From Deinandra increscens subsp. villosa (taxonomy: Eukaryota; Streptophyta; Magnoliopsida; Asterales; Asteraceae), in assembly GCA_039602395.1 (NCBI GenBank), contig JBCNJP010000045.1, forward strand, positions 6,278-70,277: a stretch of DNA of 64,000 nucleotides, given 5' to 3'. Both the position numbers and the translations under genes were made by a program. Each line of letters starts with the position of its first letter. Position 1 is the first letter of the stretch. Of this stretch, positions 31,182 through 41,782 are shown in pieces. The notes below the pieces were generated by a model. The model worked only from the letters and a program-made list of their open reading frames with translations, was not told the DNA's origin and made no database searches.

Positions 31182-32676
31182 TAGGTGTTTAGTCAATTCC
31201 CGAGGCGATATGAGAAGCTAGATATGAGCGAAGAAGAAAACAAGGAAAAAATGGAATAAGTGTTGAACAACTGCCCCTAGGCGTATCGCCTAGGCTGTAT
31301 GATGCCCCAAGCGATACACTTGGGGAAGAAAGGTCAACAAAGTCAAAGTCGGTTAAAGCCCAACTATTTTGTCGTATGCCTGCTCTACGCGTATCGCACC
31401 AAACCAATTGCCCTTTAAGCGATACGCTTATAGGGTATTTATTCGGAAAACTTAATCCGCTCATTTAAATGTTGATTTTATGGTTCCATTCGCATTATTA
31501 CGACTTCCAGACGACAGAGGGGGTGAATTTGGGTGATTTTGAGAGACAAGGAAGAGCTGGAACGAAGAGTAACCAACGGGTGATCAATTCTACGCTACAA
31601 ATCATTATCGATTCATTCATATTTTTCTTGATTCTCCTTTTAACTTCTAGACTCATTTATGTTTTCTGTTAAAGACATGAATTTTTTTGTGTTTTCTGTG
31701 TTGAACATGATTGTAGGCTAGGCGTTTTCACTGCCTAGACCGATTGGATGAACAATTAATGCTTATGACTTTGTTTTGGCTATGATTTTTTGAATGATGT
31801 TATGTTTCTATTAAACTCCATTGTTATCATAATTGAATGCGCATGACCACTAGATTTAGGGTTGGAATTGAGTTACTAAAATGTTTAATCTGTGAATGTC
31901 TTTCGGTTTGGGTTGGGTAACTGATTGCGTGATTGTGTGTTTGTAATTGGTTTGATTATCTGTCTTGATTATCATAGTTTAGTATTTAAGTGATTTCCTT
32001 GAATCTTTTGTGCTACCCTAGTTAGACAAGCTGGAAGGTGATAGCTTGGTCGGGTAGTCGGGTTGATTAGTGGAATAGGATCACATTGCCTCGGGAGAGG
32101 AATGCCCTAGGAAATTAGTTTTCTTTCTATTCCTTGTTGGTTGTGTTGATTAGTGGTCAGTTCATGCTAGTTTAAGGTGCCTTAGATTGTTTCGGGGGTG
32201 GTTAAGTCTAGTTGAGGTAGGATGTACCCACAAGGTGAACTTTTGTTTTAACGTTAGTATCATTTGCTAAGAAGGACTTAAAAGGTGAATTAGCCTCCAT
32301 CAGAGTTATCATAGGCAGGGAATGTTGTAGGTGTTAATTGGGATTCTAGGTCTAGGTGGTGTCTTTCTCTCACTAGTTGTTTTCCTATGGTCTTCTCGAG
32401 TTCGGTTGCTAGTTGTTAAGTTAGTTAATTTAATCAATTTAAATTCCTAAAAACCAAAATTCACTCAAATTTCCATTGTTAGGTCCTAGGTTGTATCTAG
32501 CTTCGTAGTGTCCTTAGGTTCGATATCCGGTCTTCCTTAGCTATTCTGCAATCTGACAGGTACACTTTCCTTTAGGGTTCGGTTAAGTTTAGGGTTTTAG
32601 GTAAAATTAGGTGTGTCTAGGTCTATGTTAGCTCTAGGTATTATTAGTTACTTTTAGGTACATTCCGAACACATCA
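31182..32676 (+). repeat. Athila-like 3' LTR, truncated at its start
   Basis: From taggtgttt it aligns with 27651-29143. The first 143 bp present in the 5' LTR are absent, and the sequence just before belongs to the Gag/protease junction region. One deletion can account for the missing pol, 3' UTR and LTR start. It ends ...CACATCA at 32676 followed by the target repeat ctaaa. Confidence 0.87.
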
Positions 32677-32681
32677 CTAAA

Positions 32682-33397
32682 CGTGCAAGCAACACAATTA
32701 ATGCAAGTAAACTTGCTTTGTCAGTTAATACAACGGAGGACTATATGGCATTAGTGTCAGCTTTAGTATCATCATATTACGTGGTTATCACTTGGAAAGT
32801 TAGCAATGCTGAACTAACAGAAGAAGATTATGACCAGGTGGACCTTGATGATCTAGAGTTGATGGAATTAATTGGCAATTTTCCATGTTGGCCAGAAGGG
32901 TGGAAAGATTTCCTAAGAAGACCGGAAGAAATGACTTGAATTCTGGTGGAAGAATTGGATTCGACAAATCAAAAGTTCGATGCTACAATTGCTCAAACTT
33001 CGGTCATTTCGTAAGAAAATGTTCACAACCGAAGAAACGAGAATTTCAGAAGTTTACACCAAAAGCTGATTCTTCATCAAACAACACTAAGTACAATGCC
33101 ACAAGTTCAAGGAGTAATTATAACCCTAAAACTAATTCAACAAAAGCACTTGTTTCTCTGGAATATAAAACATCTAAGTGGGGTATTCAGTTTACTGATT
33201 CCTCTGCTATAATTGTGACGCATGTGCAGGATGATGATACAATGACTGAATCAACTTCTGAAGATGGTGGATCATCAAATGAATACTCAGAATTAGTCGA
33301 AGAAGTTCAGACATTTTCTGAAGATCAATTTTCTTTTTTGGCAAATTCAATGATTGAATCTTTTGATCCTGATGAAGTTTTATTGTTGAAGAATTAG
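32682..33397 (+). pseudogene. Element B Gag, middle part with first zinc knuckle
   Basis: Coding resumes after the Athila-like insertion: NASKLALSVNTTEDYMALVSALV, then DQVDLDDLELMELIGNF, KKTGRNDLNSGGRIGFDKSK and the CCHC knuckle RCYNCSNFGHFVRKC (about 32970-33014). It ends with an acidic serine-rich stretch (TESTSEDGGSSNEYS) and TAG at 33396. A frameshift lies between the DLDD and KKTGR parts. The order matches element D. Confidence 0.85.
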
Positions 33398-34420
33398 TTG
33401 GAAGTGTTGATGAAGGAGAAAGAAGCTTTGATTAAAGAGTGTGAAGCTGCCAAAGCAGAAGCCAGGATGCTGCAAATGATTTTGAGGCTTTATTTCAAAA
33501 GAGCTATCAGGTACAGCAGAATTATGAAAATGCTCATAAAAGTGATTTGGAGGATAATGAAAAATTGATTGCATTGCAAGAGGAGCTGCAAAAATTAGCA
33601 GATGAGAATAGTAGTCTGAAATTGGAGAATGGAGCTTTGAAAAAAAAATAATCTCAAAGAATCAGTTGTTTCCTTGATGATTGATACTCCAAAGGTATCA
33701 AATCCTCTTACATGTGATTTTTGTAACCAATTTGCTAAATCAAATGGGGAACTCTTAGCTGAGAAAAATAAAAATGGTTGATCAAATATCTGTAGCCAAG
33801 GCAGATATGGAAATTTATAAGAAAATATGGGAGGGCACAACAAAATAGTTAATGACTCTACACGAGCAGTTACGAATTCAGAAATATGAGTTCAGCAAGC
33901 AATCTGACATGATCGTGTCGGCTCAAAAGGAACTGGTTAGCACTCAAAAGACTGTTTCAGATTTAGAAATTGAAATTCTTGAGTTAACAAACAAAATTGA
34001 CACTTTCAAAATACCCTTGTCATTTACCAATTTTCTATACAATTGTGATCAAGAACAAGTGTCTGACAAGCTTAACTAGGTTCCTGCCGCAGTCATTATT
34101 ACCAATAACCCATATTCTGATCAATCTACAGAATGTGATTACTCTTTTACAAAAGAGAGGTGCCTACTGAATCACATTCCAAAACCACTAAAAAGAAAAC
34201 AAATGAGAAATCTGCTTTAGACTCAGATGTCGATGAGTTGTTTTATAAAGTCCTAGAGATTGATAAAATTGATGATCTAGTTTCTGAAACTGAACCTGAA
34301 ACTTCAAAGAACATGTCTAAACAAGGTCAGGATGAAATTATTTCTAACTACAAATTTGACAAAATGAAATCTGAACTTAAAAAGTTAAGTGAGTTTGAGC
34401 AAAAGCAGATTGCTAGGTAA
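33398..34420 (+). pseudogene. Element B Gag, coiled-coil part
   Basis: This is a chain of short open pieces in different frames with heptad-like Leu/Lys/Glu composition (EVLMKEKEALIKECEAAK, LIALQEELQKLADENS, MTLHEQLRIQKYEFSK). It also has SLVISD-type spacers and an acidic tract (SALDSDVDELFYKVLEI). It corresponds to the coiled-coil region downstream of the first knuckle in C and D. Several stops and frameshifts are present. Confidence 0.7.
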
Positions 34421-34629
34421 AACATGGTGGGATTGGATACGAACCAGAGTCCGTTAAATCAAAACAAAAAGTTTTTGAAAAAGGTTCAAGTTCCAACACC
34501 CCAAGTCATGAAAACGGAAAATCCGGTGATCAAGCTCAAACAAAGAAGTTTGATAAAACTGTGACATGGACCACTTACCGGTTAAATGGATCTGATAAGA
34601 TGTATTTTGATTTAGAATTTTCTTTAAAG

Positions 34630-35446
34630 ATGGTTAACCCTAATTTTTATTGATTAAGTGTTTCGGGGAGGGTATGGTCCAAACTATGATCCCGATGCGC
34701 CAAGTGTGCCATTTAGGGGGAAGAATGGCAAAATGATAATTCCAAATGGCCCACTTGATTCTGATAAATCGGGTTCTAATCATTCTGATTTTGTTGCTAA
34801 GTCTGTGCAACAACATGTCATGAAGCCATTCGTTTCTCCATCACCGAAATGTGTCAAACCAATTTTTGCTGAAAATGTTAAATCAAACTTCAAAAGACCA
34901 AACAGATTTTTTTCAAAGAACACAATTTCATGATGACGGCTTTTATGATGATTTTGGCTATGGGCCGAATCCGCCGATCTACGGTAGGGGGCCATATTGG
35001 TTCGGGAATGGATCGAGACGGGGTCGAAGTCCATCCGGGTATGGTGATCGGAGAGGTGTTTATCACAATGGTCATGATGGCTTTTATTCACGAAATGAAT
35101 ATTTTTGTGATGATTTTTGTCGTGAGGGTGGCAATGGTTATGATTCTGGCCTTTTATGATGACTTTAGTGATCATCAGGTTTTTCGGTCACAAAAGAAAT
35201 TTTTAAAATCAAAGACACCAAAGCCTGTAATCTAAATCATTTATGAGGATGACACGATCGGGAAGTTCTTACCGATCGTCGTAGATGTTTTAAATGCAAA
35301 AAACGAGGTCATACTTATAAAAGTTGTCCTTTGAAGAAAGGAAAGTCTGAAATGTCTGGTAATGTTTCAGATGGTTATCAGACAGAAACACCTACATTTG
35401 TTAGATCACAAAAACGTGTTAAATTTGTTGATCCAAAAGGTTTGAT
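34630..35446 (+). pseudogene. Element B Gag, Gly/Arg/Tyr-rich tail and second zinc knuckle
   Basis: Open pieces read GGYGPNYDPDAPSVPFRG, then a Gly/Arg/Tyr-rich stretch (YGRGPYWFGNGSRRGRSPSG, YGDRRGVYHNGHDG) at about 34925-35160, then RRRCFKCKKRGHTYKSC (about 35278), a second CCHC knuckle, and KRVKFVDPKG. RG-rich tails of this kind bind RNA in other proteins; here that is inference from composition. The other copies in the window lack this tract. The piece is cut at about 35447 by element C. Confidence 0.72.
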
Positions 35447-35789
35447 TCGATCTAGCTAATTCAGATACAAAACAAGTAATTAACGATTGTTTTATTGATC
35501 ATAGAAGAATAAAGAGTATAATCTGACTCTCAGAGATACACCATGAAAACACACACTTAACACAGACTCTGCTCTCCAACTCGTACACAAAACAATGACC
35601 AAACTCCTATTTATACACTGCTAGCCGAACCCTGTCCGAACTCCAAGTTCGGTAGGTCCGAACTCCAGGTTCGGACCAGGTTCGCCCAGCAGCAAACCTA
35701 ACCTTGAACTTGATCTTGTCTTGTCTTGAACCTTCACACTATATTGTCTGTTTGGATACATCACACGACGCACATACTAGGTATCAACA
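35447..35789 (-). repeat. Element C 3' LTR (truncated end)
   Basis: On the minus strand it starts TGTTGATACCTAG at 35789 after the polypurine tract and matches 40762-40390 with a few substitutions. The final 30 bp or so (the TTTTCA end) are missing. It contains the CCGAACTCCAAGTTCGG palindrome and a minus-strand TATAAATAG. Confidence 0.86.
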
Positions 35790-37330
35790 AACTCCCCTTC
35801 GTCGTGTGCTGTATCTCTTCAACATTAGTATCTTCAATCGAACTCCCCCTCAAGTGTAGAATCCGTTCGTTCAAAGAAATAAATCTTCAAACAAACTCTT
35901 CCTTAACTTGATCGTAGCTGTATCTTAAATACTTGACAATGACTGGTGATTCTCTTGTCTTTTTCAACAGCTTCAGAAGACTTGAAGTTGTGATTACTTT
36001 CACTTTATCAACCTGCTCAAAATTTAAATAATCTTGGCGCAAAACGTCTCTTCGAGACTCCAAAATATGATTTTGAAATTGAATTTGTATCACGTGTTGA
36101 TCAGATCGAAAATAAAGCAGAAACAAAATCTTAAGGTATTGATTAGATTTTGCTTTGACCAGTGTATCCCACACTATCAGACATATTCATACATTTTCCT
36201 TTTCTTTTTCTTTTTCTTTTTCTTTTTCTTTTTTTTTGTGTGATTACACTTGTGAATTTTCACAAATTATAAAATTTTCATGATATCGTCAATTGTGTTC
36301 CATGCAAAAAGAAATAAGAACGTTAAATCGTCTACCTTAAGGTCGGTCTTTCAATATGCAAATAAGGCACTCGGATTTAACAAAATAAGAAAAATAAAAC
36401 AAGTTGAAATTGTATAACCCAACAACAATCAGGTCGGTACTCCCGTACACGTAGAGAAAGTCTGATGAGTTATACAAAGAAAATAACGCAGAACGTTAAA
36501 CGAACAATGGTCAGGTCGATCTTTCGATATGCAAATAAAGTCCGATCGTTTGACAAAATAAAGAAAATCAAACAAGTTAAATCTTTGCAAAATGAACACA
36601 TGTATACACAGTGACTTCTCAATTTATTTTTCACACTTATTTGAACACATGTATACACAGTGACTTCTCAATTTATTTTTCACACTTATTTTCTTTTTGT
36701 CATAAAATATGCATCAAGATGTTATCCACATGGTCAACCATTAGTATTTAGTGTATATCACATCTGAATACTTTCTGATTTGCCGAGCCTACCAAACATA
36801 TCAAACAATGATCTTATGGCTCTTTCATCTACTCTATCCATGAGTCAGATACGTAAGCCAATGTACCATCATTTTCGAATGATCAATTCCTCAAAATTTT
36901 ATATATTGTTCAAGTATTCACCCTCCTCATATATTTTGCATGTATTCATCTTCTTCCCATAACAAGCATTTTTCACAATTTCTCCCCCTTACATGCAATT
37001 CTCCCCCTTAAAATGAAAACTCTATTTTTGGATTTTTATTTTACAAATACAAGACTCTATTTTTGGAACTTTTAACAATTGAAAATGCATAAAGAAAAAA
37101 AATTGATCAATCAACACAAATACCTTGCAGTTTAGAATCTCAGAAATGTTTGCAGGTTAGAAAAATATATTGCAAGAAATTTAAGGTAAACAGAATACTC
37201 CTCCATTAACAACTTTTTCAATCGTCGATAGGTCTTCTAGAAGTACCTACACACTGGTCAAATTCGTTAGTTTTTAACTTGACCCGAAGCGACTACTTTT
37301 GGTCGGCCAGTGTCCTAATTTTGCTTTGAA
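35790..37330 (-). other. Element C 3' non-coding region
   Basis: There is no coding capacity. Sense-strand polypurine tracts lie next to the LTR (plus-strand aactcccctt, 35790-35799) and internally (plus-strand tctcccccttac and tctcccccttaaa, about 36980-37015). The ttttctttttcttt run at about 36196-36236 is a simple repeat. A duplicated block, acacatgtatacacagtgacttctc, occurs at about 36596 and 36645. Confidence 0.75.
36322..36554 (-). other. Three stem-loops in element C
   Basis: In sense (minus) order: GTCAAACGATC...GTTCGTTTAAC (36554-36495), GTATAACTCA...TGGGTTATAC (36475-36412) and GTTAAATC...GATTTAAC (36381-36322). Inner hairpins read ATC-GAAA-GAT, GTAC-GGGA-GTAC and a weaker ATT-GAAA-GAC. 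The module has the same order as in A and G. Confidence 0.83.
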
Positions 37331-38300
37331 ACCACCTTAGGTTTCCATTGTTGTTATGGTTTAGGTAAATCTGTTTTGGATGAATGAGTCACAGTTGACT
37401 GTGATAAATAACCTACATTTTGGTCTTTTGGAAATTTAGGAAAAAATATTTTCTGTTTTTTGAAAAATTTAGGTTGAAATTCATCAAAAACTCTACCATG
37501 TTCATCAAAGAACCGTGGTTTGACAGATTTACCAAAAACAAGAACCTTATTTTGCCATTGATTAGAAGCAACAGGAACCGGACAAAATTGTACCATATGC
37601 CCTTTTTGTAGGCAATAATAACACAAGCGATTGTTGACATTTCTCCTCCTTTAGAACCTGCATAGCTTCACAAAAATTAACTTCAAATTGATCATAAAAA
37701 GAATCATATACCTGATATCTGTGATCATGAACCCATTTAGATGTAGGGTTGTTTGAAGTAGAACCAGAACCTTCAAAAGAAATTTTGCATTTTGATTCTT
37801 CTTGTTCTTTGACATATCATTCTTCAAAAATACTTCAGATACTTTCTGAGCATCCACACAATGAAGTGGAAATTATTTGTCAGAAAATATCTGTTCCGAA
37901 CCCTTGAGCTTGTAAAACCTCTCGTGTTGAACTTTTGCAGCTTTAAAAATATCCTTCTTGACTTGTTTTAATTTGGCTTTCTTCAAATTATGTGGTTTTG
38001 AAGTTTGACCCTTATCAGCTTCAACATTCTGAGTCTTGTACCCCAAACCAAAACTTTTATCAGAATCTTTTTCCTCTGAATTAGATGATTTATGCCCATT
38101 TTTCGCCAAACGAGAAAACTCAGCTTTAACTTCATTAATATTTTTCTGTTCATAGAAGATAGTCTCATCAATGTCTGTATGAAAACTAATCTTCTCAGTT
38201 GAACTTGCTGATTTCTCTTCTCCAGTGGACGAAGAACTAGACACAAACTTTGAAACAATAGGAATTTCAGATTGTTTTCCAGTTTTCGTTCTTTACTTCT
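37331..38300 (-). pseudogene. Element C Gag, Lys-rich tract and second zinc knuckle
   Basis: Minus-strand pieces read VSSSSSTGEEKSASSTEK, ETIFYEQKNINEVKAEFSRL, KKAKLKQVKKDIFKAAKV and FYKLKGSEQIFSDK. A shifted frame gives the knuckle MCYYCLQKGHMVQFC (about 37626-37580) and the conserved tail FDEHGRVFDEFQPKFF. The same series occurs in D (52620-53760) and G (63294-63950). The Lys-rich stretch may contact nucleic acid. Frameshifts separate the pieces. Confidence 0.82.
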
Positions 38301-38434
38301 TGTTTTTCTTCTTCGTTACCACCTTCTCTTCTTCAGGTTTAGATGATGACAACTTTAAGTAATCCCATTCTCCAGCATTTGCTTTGACAACATAGACAAC
38401 TTCTTTAATAATAGTTGGAGGTGTAACAGTCTTA

Positions 38435-39255
38435 TTAAAAACTTTTTTCAAAATTTACATCTTTGGCCAAGAAACTTGTGAATGATTGTAAATTTGTAAT
38501 ATTATTCAACACACGATTAACATCAATCACTTGAATATTCAAATCGGAGATCTTTTTTTGAGCTTCAGCCAATTCTTTTTCTGTTGCAATCAACTTCTTA
38601 GCAACCTTGTTTGTTTCATATTTTTGTAATCTTAAATTATCATGCTCAGCAAACAATTCTTTCTTCAACTTATCTTCATTTCTCTTTTGGAAATCAAGAT
38701 TCACATTTTGCAATTTATTCACCCTTGTGAATTCCCTCTTTTCATCTAACAACTTTTCCATATCAATCTGATATTGAACAACTTGAGCAACTTGTTCATC
38801 TGAAGTCTAGTTGAGCAAATCAAGTTTAACTTTGGACTTTTCAAACAAATAATTGAACAATTAGCAGTATCCTCAGCTTCAGCCTTCCATTTTTCAAATT
38901 CCTTAACTAACTCAACATTTTCTTCAACTACTTTTGTAATCTTAGATGCCAAACTTTCATTGTCAGCTTCTGCAGTTTTGTTGTTCAATTCTTCAATTTC
39001 TTTTGATAACTCAATACACTTCTTACATCTTGAAGAAACTTCTGCTTCTTTCACATGAGTTTCAACAGTCAACAAAGTATCATCCATAAGAAAATTCTTA
39101 ATTTTCTTATTTCTCTGTGAAACCATTTCAAATTTATCAATCAGAAGAGAGAATTTTGACATTAAATCCGACATCTTCTCATTTTTACTTGTCTCAAAAA
39201 CAGAATCAGATATTTCTTTAGCATCCTTTTTCCATTTCTCCAATTCTTTTATCAA
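38435..39255 (-). pseudogene. Element C Gag, coiled-coil region
   Basis: Two open minus-strand pieces, 169 and 108 codons, are rich in Leu/Lys/Glu heptads: IKELEKWKKDAKEISDSV, KEIEELNNKTAEADNESLA, then KRNEDKLKKELFAEHDNLRL and VAKKLIATEKELAEAQKK. The overlap near 38750 marks a frameshift. Extended coiled coils downstream of the knuckle are known from Sirevirus Gag. The first zinc knuckle expected between this and the N-terminal piece is absent. Confidence 0.8.
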
Positions 39256-39268
39256 AATACTATTTTCT

Positions 39269-39706
39269 TCAGTTAATTTTGTTACCTTTCTTTCCTAACT
39301 CTTCAATCTCACTGTTAGAACTCTTGTTTAACCTTGAATTCCGATAAAGTTGCATATTGTGATATTCACAAATTATTTTCAGATTGTCCCATAATACTTT
39401 CGATTTCCAACAATCCTTAAAGTACACAAATAAGTCTTTGGATAATGCCAACTTAAGTAACTCATATGCCTTCTTTTCATTTTCATAGTGTTTCTTTTCT
39501 GCATTTGAGAGATCCATTCTCCATATGGGATCTCCATGAGAATCAGTTAGATAGACATATAGTTGATTGATCGGAATCCACAAATCTTTATCGACTCCAA
39601 TAAGATATTCTTTAAGTCTTGGTGCCCAATGAGAATAATCTTCAAATCTTAACAATTTCGGCACTACCTGTCTATGATCAACAACAAAACTTTTGATCTC
39701 ATCCAT
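39269..39706 (-). pseudogene. Element C Gag, N-terminal part
   Basis: The frame opens MDEIKSFVVDHRQVVPKL and continues RFEDYSHWAPRLKEYLIG, DLWIPINQLYVYL, KAYELLKLALSKDLFVYF, KSKVLWDNLKIICEY, the UBN2-like Gag fold also seen in B and D. After IICEY it jumps to NKSSNSEIEELGKKG, coiled-coil sequence, so an internal deletion has removed the rest of the domain and the first zinc knuckle. Confidence 0.85.
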
Positions 39707-40375
39707 TTTGAGAACGTAAAACCACTAAAAGATCCACCCCTGTCCAAACTTGATCCGATCTAGATGAACTCGTCTGAACTCCTTCCGAACTATATCCGAA
39801 CTTGAATACAATTGACCTTATCCGAACCTCTTACGAACCTCAACCGAACCCTTTCCAAACCAGTTCCGAACCCAAATATATTTGAACCTTGAACGAACTT
39901 TAACCGAACCAGAATATCTCACGAAGTCTAACCGAACCTTGTACAAACTCTGGATGAACCTTGTACAAACTCTGGACGAACCTTGTCCGAACTAGGAGTT
40001 CAGAGCAGTTATTCCGAACCGAAAAATTTCCGAATGTTGAACAAACACTAAACGAACTTAAGCTTCGGAATGACGAACCCTCACCGAATTCTAGCCGAAC
40101 TTGAAGTTCGGAGCGGTTATGCCGAACGGGAACAGTAACCGCCGAACCTCAACATTTTCGCTCAAAAATTTTGATTTTGGACTGACTTTGACGAGATTTG
40201 CAGTAGTAGATCAGGAAAAAGTGTTAAGGAATGATTTAGGAGCAAAATTTTCACAAAAACCGCAACCAAAATGATCAAGAACTCGTGAAAACACTCAAAT
40301 ATCATAAAAAAATCACACGTTTTGTTTCAAAACATCCGAAAATAGCAACCACAGATCAGTAGAATGAACCATAAA
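39707..40375 (-). other. Element C leader with CGAAC repeats
   Basis: Between 39720 and 40150 the plus strand reads as repeated ccgaacc/cgaactt/acgaacc words (gttcgg on the sense strand), more than 25 by eye. The rest of the leader to the primer site is AT-rich and unstructured. No upstream ORF stands out. Confidence 0.82.
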
Positions 40376-40387
40376 GCTCTGATACCA
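40376..40387 (-). promoter_or_regulatory. Primer-binding site (tRNA-iMet), element C
   Basis: The minus strand reads TGGTATCAGAGC, the perfect complement of initiator tRNA-Met, two bases inside the 5' LTR. Confidence 0.93.
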
Positions 40388-40389
40388 CT

Positions 40390-40762
40390 TGAAAAGTCAT
40401 GAGAATCGGATCGTCTACTCGATCTAGCTAATTCGGATACAAAACAAGTAATTAACGATTGTTTTATTGATCACATAAGAACAAAGAGTACAATCTACCT
40501 CTCAGAGAATACACCGTGAAAACACACACTTAACACAGACTCTGCTCTCCAACTCATACACAAAACAACGACCAAACTCCTATTTATACACTGTTGGCCG
40601 AACCCTGTTCGAACTCCAAGTTCGGCAGGTCCAAACTCCAGGTTCGGACCAGTTTCGCCCAGCAGCAAACCTAAGCTTGAACTTGATCTTGTCTTGTCTT
40701 GAACCTTCACACTACATTTTCTGTTTGGATACATCACACGATGCACAGACTAGGTATCAACA
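40390..40762 (-). repeat. Element C 5' LTR, 373 bp
   Basis: On the minus strand it runs from TGTTGATACCTAG to TCATGACTTTTCA. CCGAACTCCAAGTTCGG-type palindromes (about 40600-40650) lie just upstream of the TATA box (plus-strand ctatttata, 40580-40588). It is flanked on the right by aaaat. Confidence 0.9.
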
Positions 40763-41199
40763 AAAATGTCAAACATGATAAGAAACAAGATGGGGAATTT
40801 GGGAAGTTTAAATCTATCTTAAAAAATTCTAAATCATCATCGTCAAATCAGCAGAGTGAGAGGTGGAAACCTAATGGTGCTTGTAAGGAATATCGCTTTG
40901 AGGATTTCCGGCTGAAAGCCAATTTTGAGCAGTTCCAGCTGAAGTTGAAGTTCGAGCGGAAGTCTCAAGTTCAAGCGGAACTGGCAGTTCAACCGGAAGA
41001 AGCAATTTTGTCTTATAGCGAATATTCCAGGTGAACTCGATTATCCACCAGATAATGAGTGCAACTAGACTTTTCCTAGGAAGTCTTTTCAGTCGTCCAA
41101 TCCTGCAAAAGCTTCTCGGTTGCTTCCAAATCTATCAAAGTCGCTCTCCCAAAGTAGAATGTTACTGATCACACACAAGATATTCCATATGTTGAAGTT
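40763..41199 (+). pseudogene. Element B, continuation after element C
   Basis: The plus strand reads KNVKHDKKQDGEFGKFKSIL, KNSKSSSSNQQSERWKPNG and FRLKANFEQFQLKLKFERK. It is lysine-rich, with a composition like the segment of element F around 56740-56900 (gcggaa/ttcaagc words in both). The frame ends at TGA (about 41032). It probably belongs to the same interrupted element as 25639-35446. Confidence 0.5.
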
Positions 41200-41399
41200 T
41201 ATTCTTTTGGTAGTTTATATTTGAATTTTGTTCAACGGTTTAGATTAAATCGTTTGAGATCAATGGCTATCATTGATCTCATCAGCACTATATATAGCAT
41301 AGTTAGCTTTCAGTTTTATACACAGTTCTCAGTCAACTTGTAATAGTGTAAACTTGAGTTAATGCAAATAGTGCCGAGTATTTCTTACTTCGTTGTTAC
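41200..41399 (+). repeat. LTR-like fragment with a perfect palindrome and TATA box
   Basis: GAGATCAATG-GCTAT-CATTGATCTC (41256-41280) is a perfect 10-bp inverted repeat about 10 bp upstream of a TATATATAG box, followed by an LTR-R-like tail that stops exactly where LTR D begins at 41400. It is from a Sirevirus subfamily not otherwise seen here. Confidence 0.5.
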
Positions 41400-41768
41400 T
41401 GTTGATACCTGATATGTGCATCGTGTGAAGTATTCAATCAAGATACAAGAACCAAGTTCAAGGCTAGGTTTACTGTCAACCTAACCTGGTCCGAACCTGG
41501 ACTTCGGACCTGCCGAACCTGGAGTTCGGACAGGGTTCGGCCAGCAGGCTATATATAGTGAGCTTGTTCATTGTTTTGTATACGTGTGCAGACGTGTGTG
41601 TAGCAGAGTGAATCTTAAGTGTGTGTTACTGAGGTGTAATTCTCTGTGTCTCTGTTCTAAGTGTCCAGAGTTGTAATTGTTCTTTAATCAATAAAACAAC
41701 TCTTAATTACTCGTTTTGTATCCATTATGGCTAGATTGAGTAGACAATCCTACGCTCACGTCTTTTCA
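41400..41768 (+). repeat. Element D 5' LTR, 369 bp
   Basis: It runs from TGTTGATACCTGATATG to CTACGCTCACGTCTTTTCA. GTCCGAACCTGGACTTCGGAC and related palindromes (41487-41542) precede TATATATAG (41550-41558). Confidence 0.9.
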
Positions 41769-41770
41769 AG

Positions 41771-41782
41771 TGGTATCAGAGC
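41771..41782 (+). promoter_or_regulatory. Primer-binding site (tRNA-iMet), element D
   Basis: TGGTATCAGAGC starts two bases after the LTR end, a perfect initiator tRNA-Met complement. Confidence 0.94.

Larger units (their letters stand above)
27508..32676 (+). mobile_element. Athila-like Ty3/gypsy element with gag but no pol
   Basis: Two LTR copies flank a decayed Gag region. The LTR ends are TGATGTG...CACATCA, a 7-bp inverted pair, and the flanks are ctata (27503-27507) and ctaaa (32677-32681), a 4/5 match for a 5-bp target duplication. It sits in element B Gag, whose reading continues on both sides. There is no protease, RT, RNase H or integrase, and the sequence passes straight from the end of Gag to a 3' LTR lacking its first 143 bp. 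It therefore resembles a TR-GAG-type derivative formed by an internal deletion. Confidence 0.85.
35447..40762 (-). mobile_element. Element C: gag-only Sirevirus, nearly complete (minus)
   Basis: On the minus strand: 5' LTR (40762-40390), primer site, leader with CGAAC repeats, Gag with coiled coils and a zinc knuckle (39706 to about 37330), 3' non-coding region with three stem-loops, polypurine tract and 3' LTR (35789-35447, lacking its last 30 bp or so). No protease, integrase, RT or RNase H is present between the two LTRs, and no remnant of them is seen, so the element is non-autonomous. It is inserted in element B. Confidence 0.87.

Noticed and set aside
34780..35175. His-rich minus-strand frame (HNHCHPHDKNHHKN)
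   Set aside because: It is the antisense of the Gly/Arg/Tyr-rich Gag segment of element B; the plus-strand reading joins to a zinc knuckle.
36034..36243. Plus-strand frame ending in a phenylalanine run
   Set aside because: It reads through a ttttcttttt simple repeat in the non-coding region of element C.
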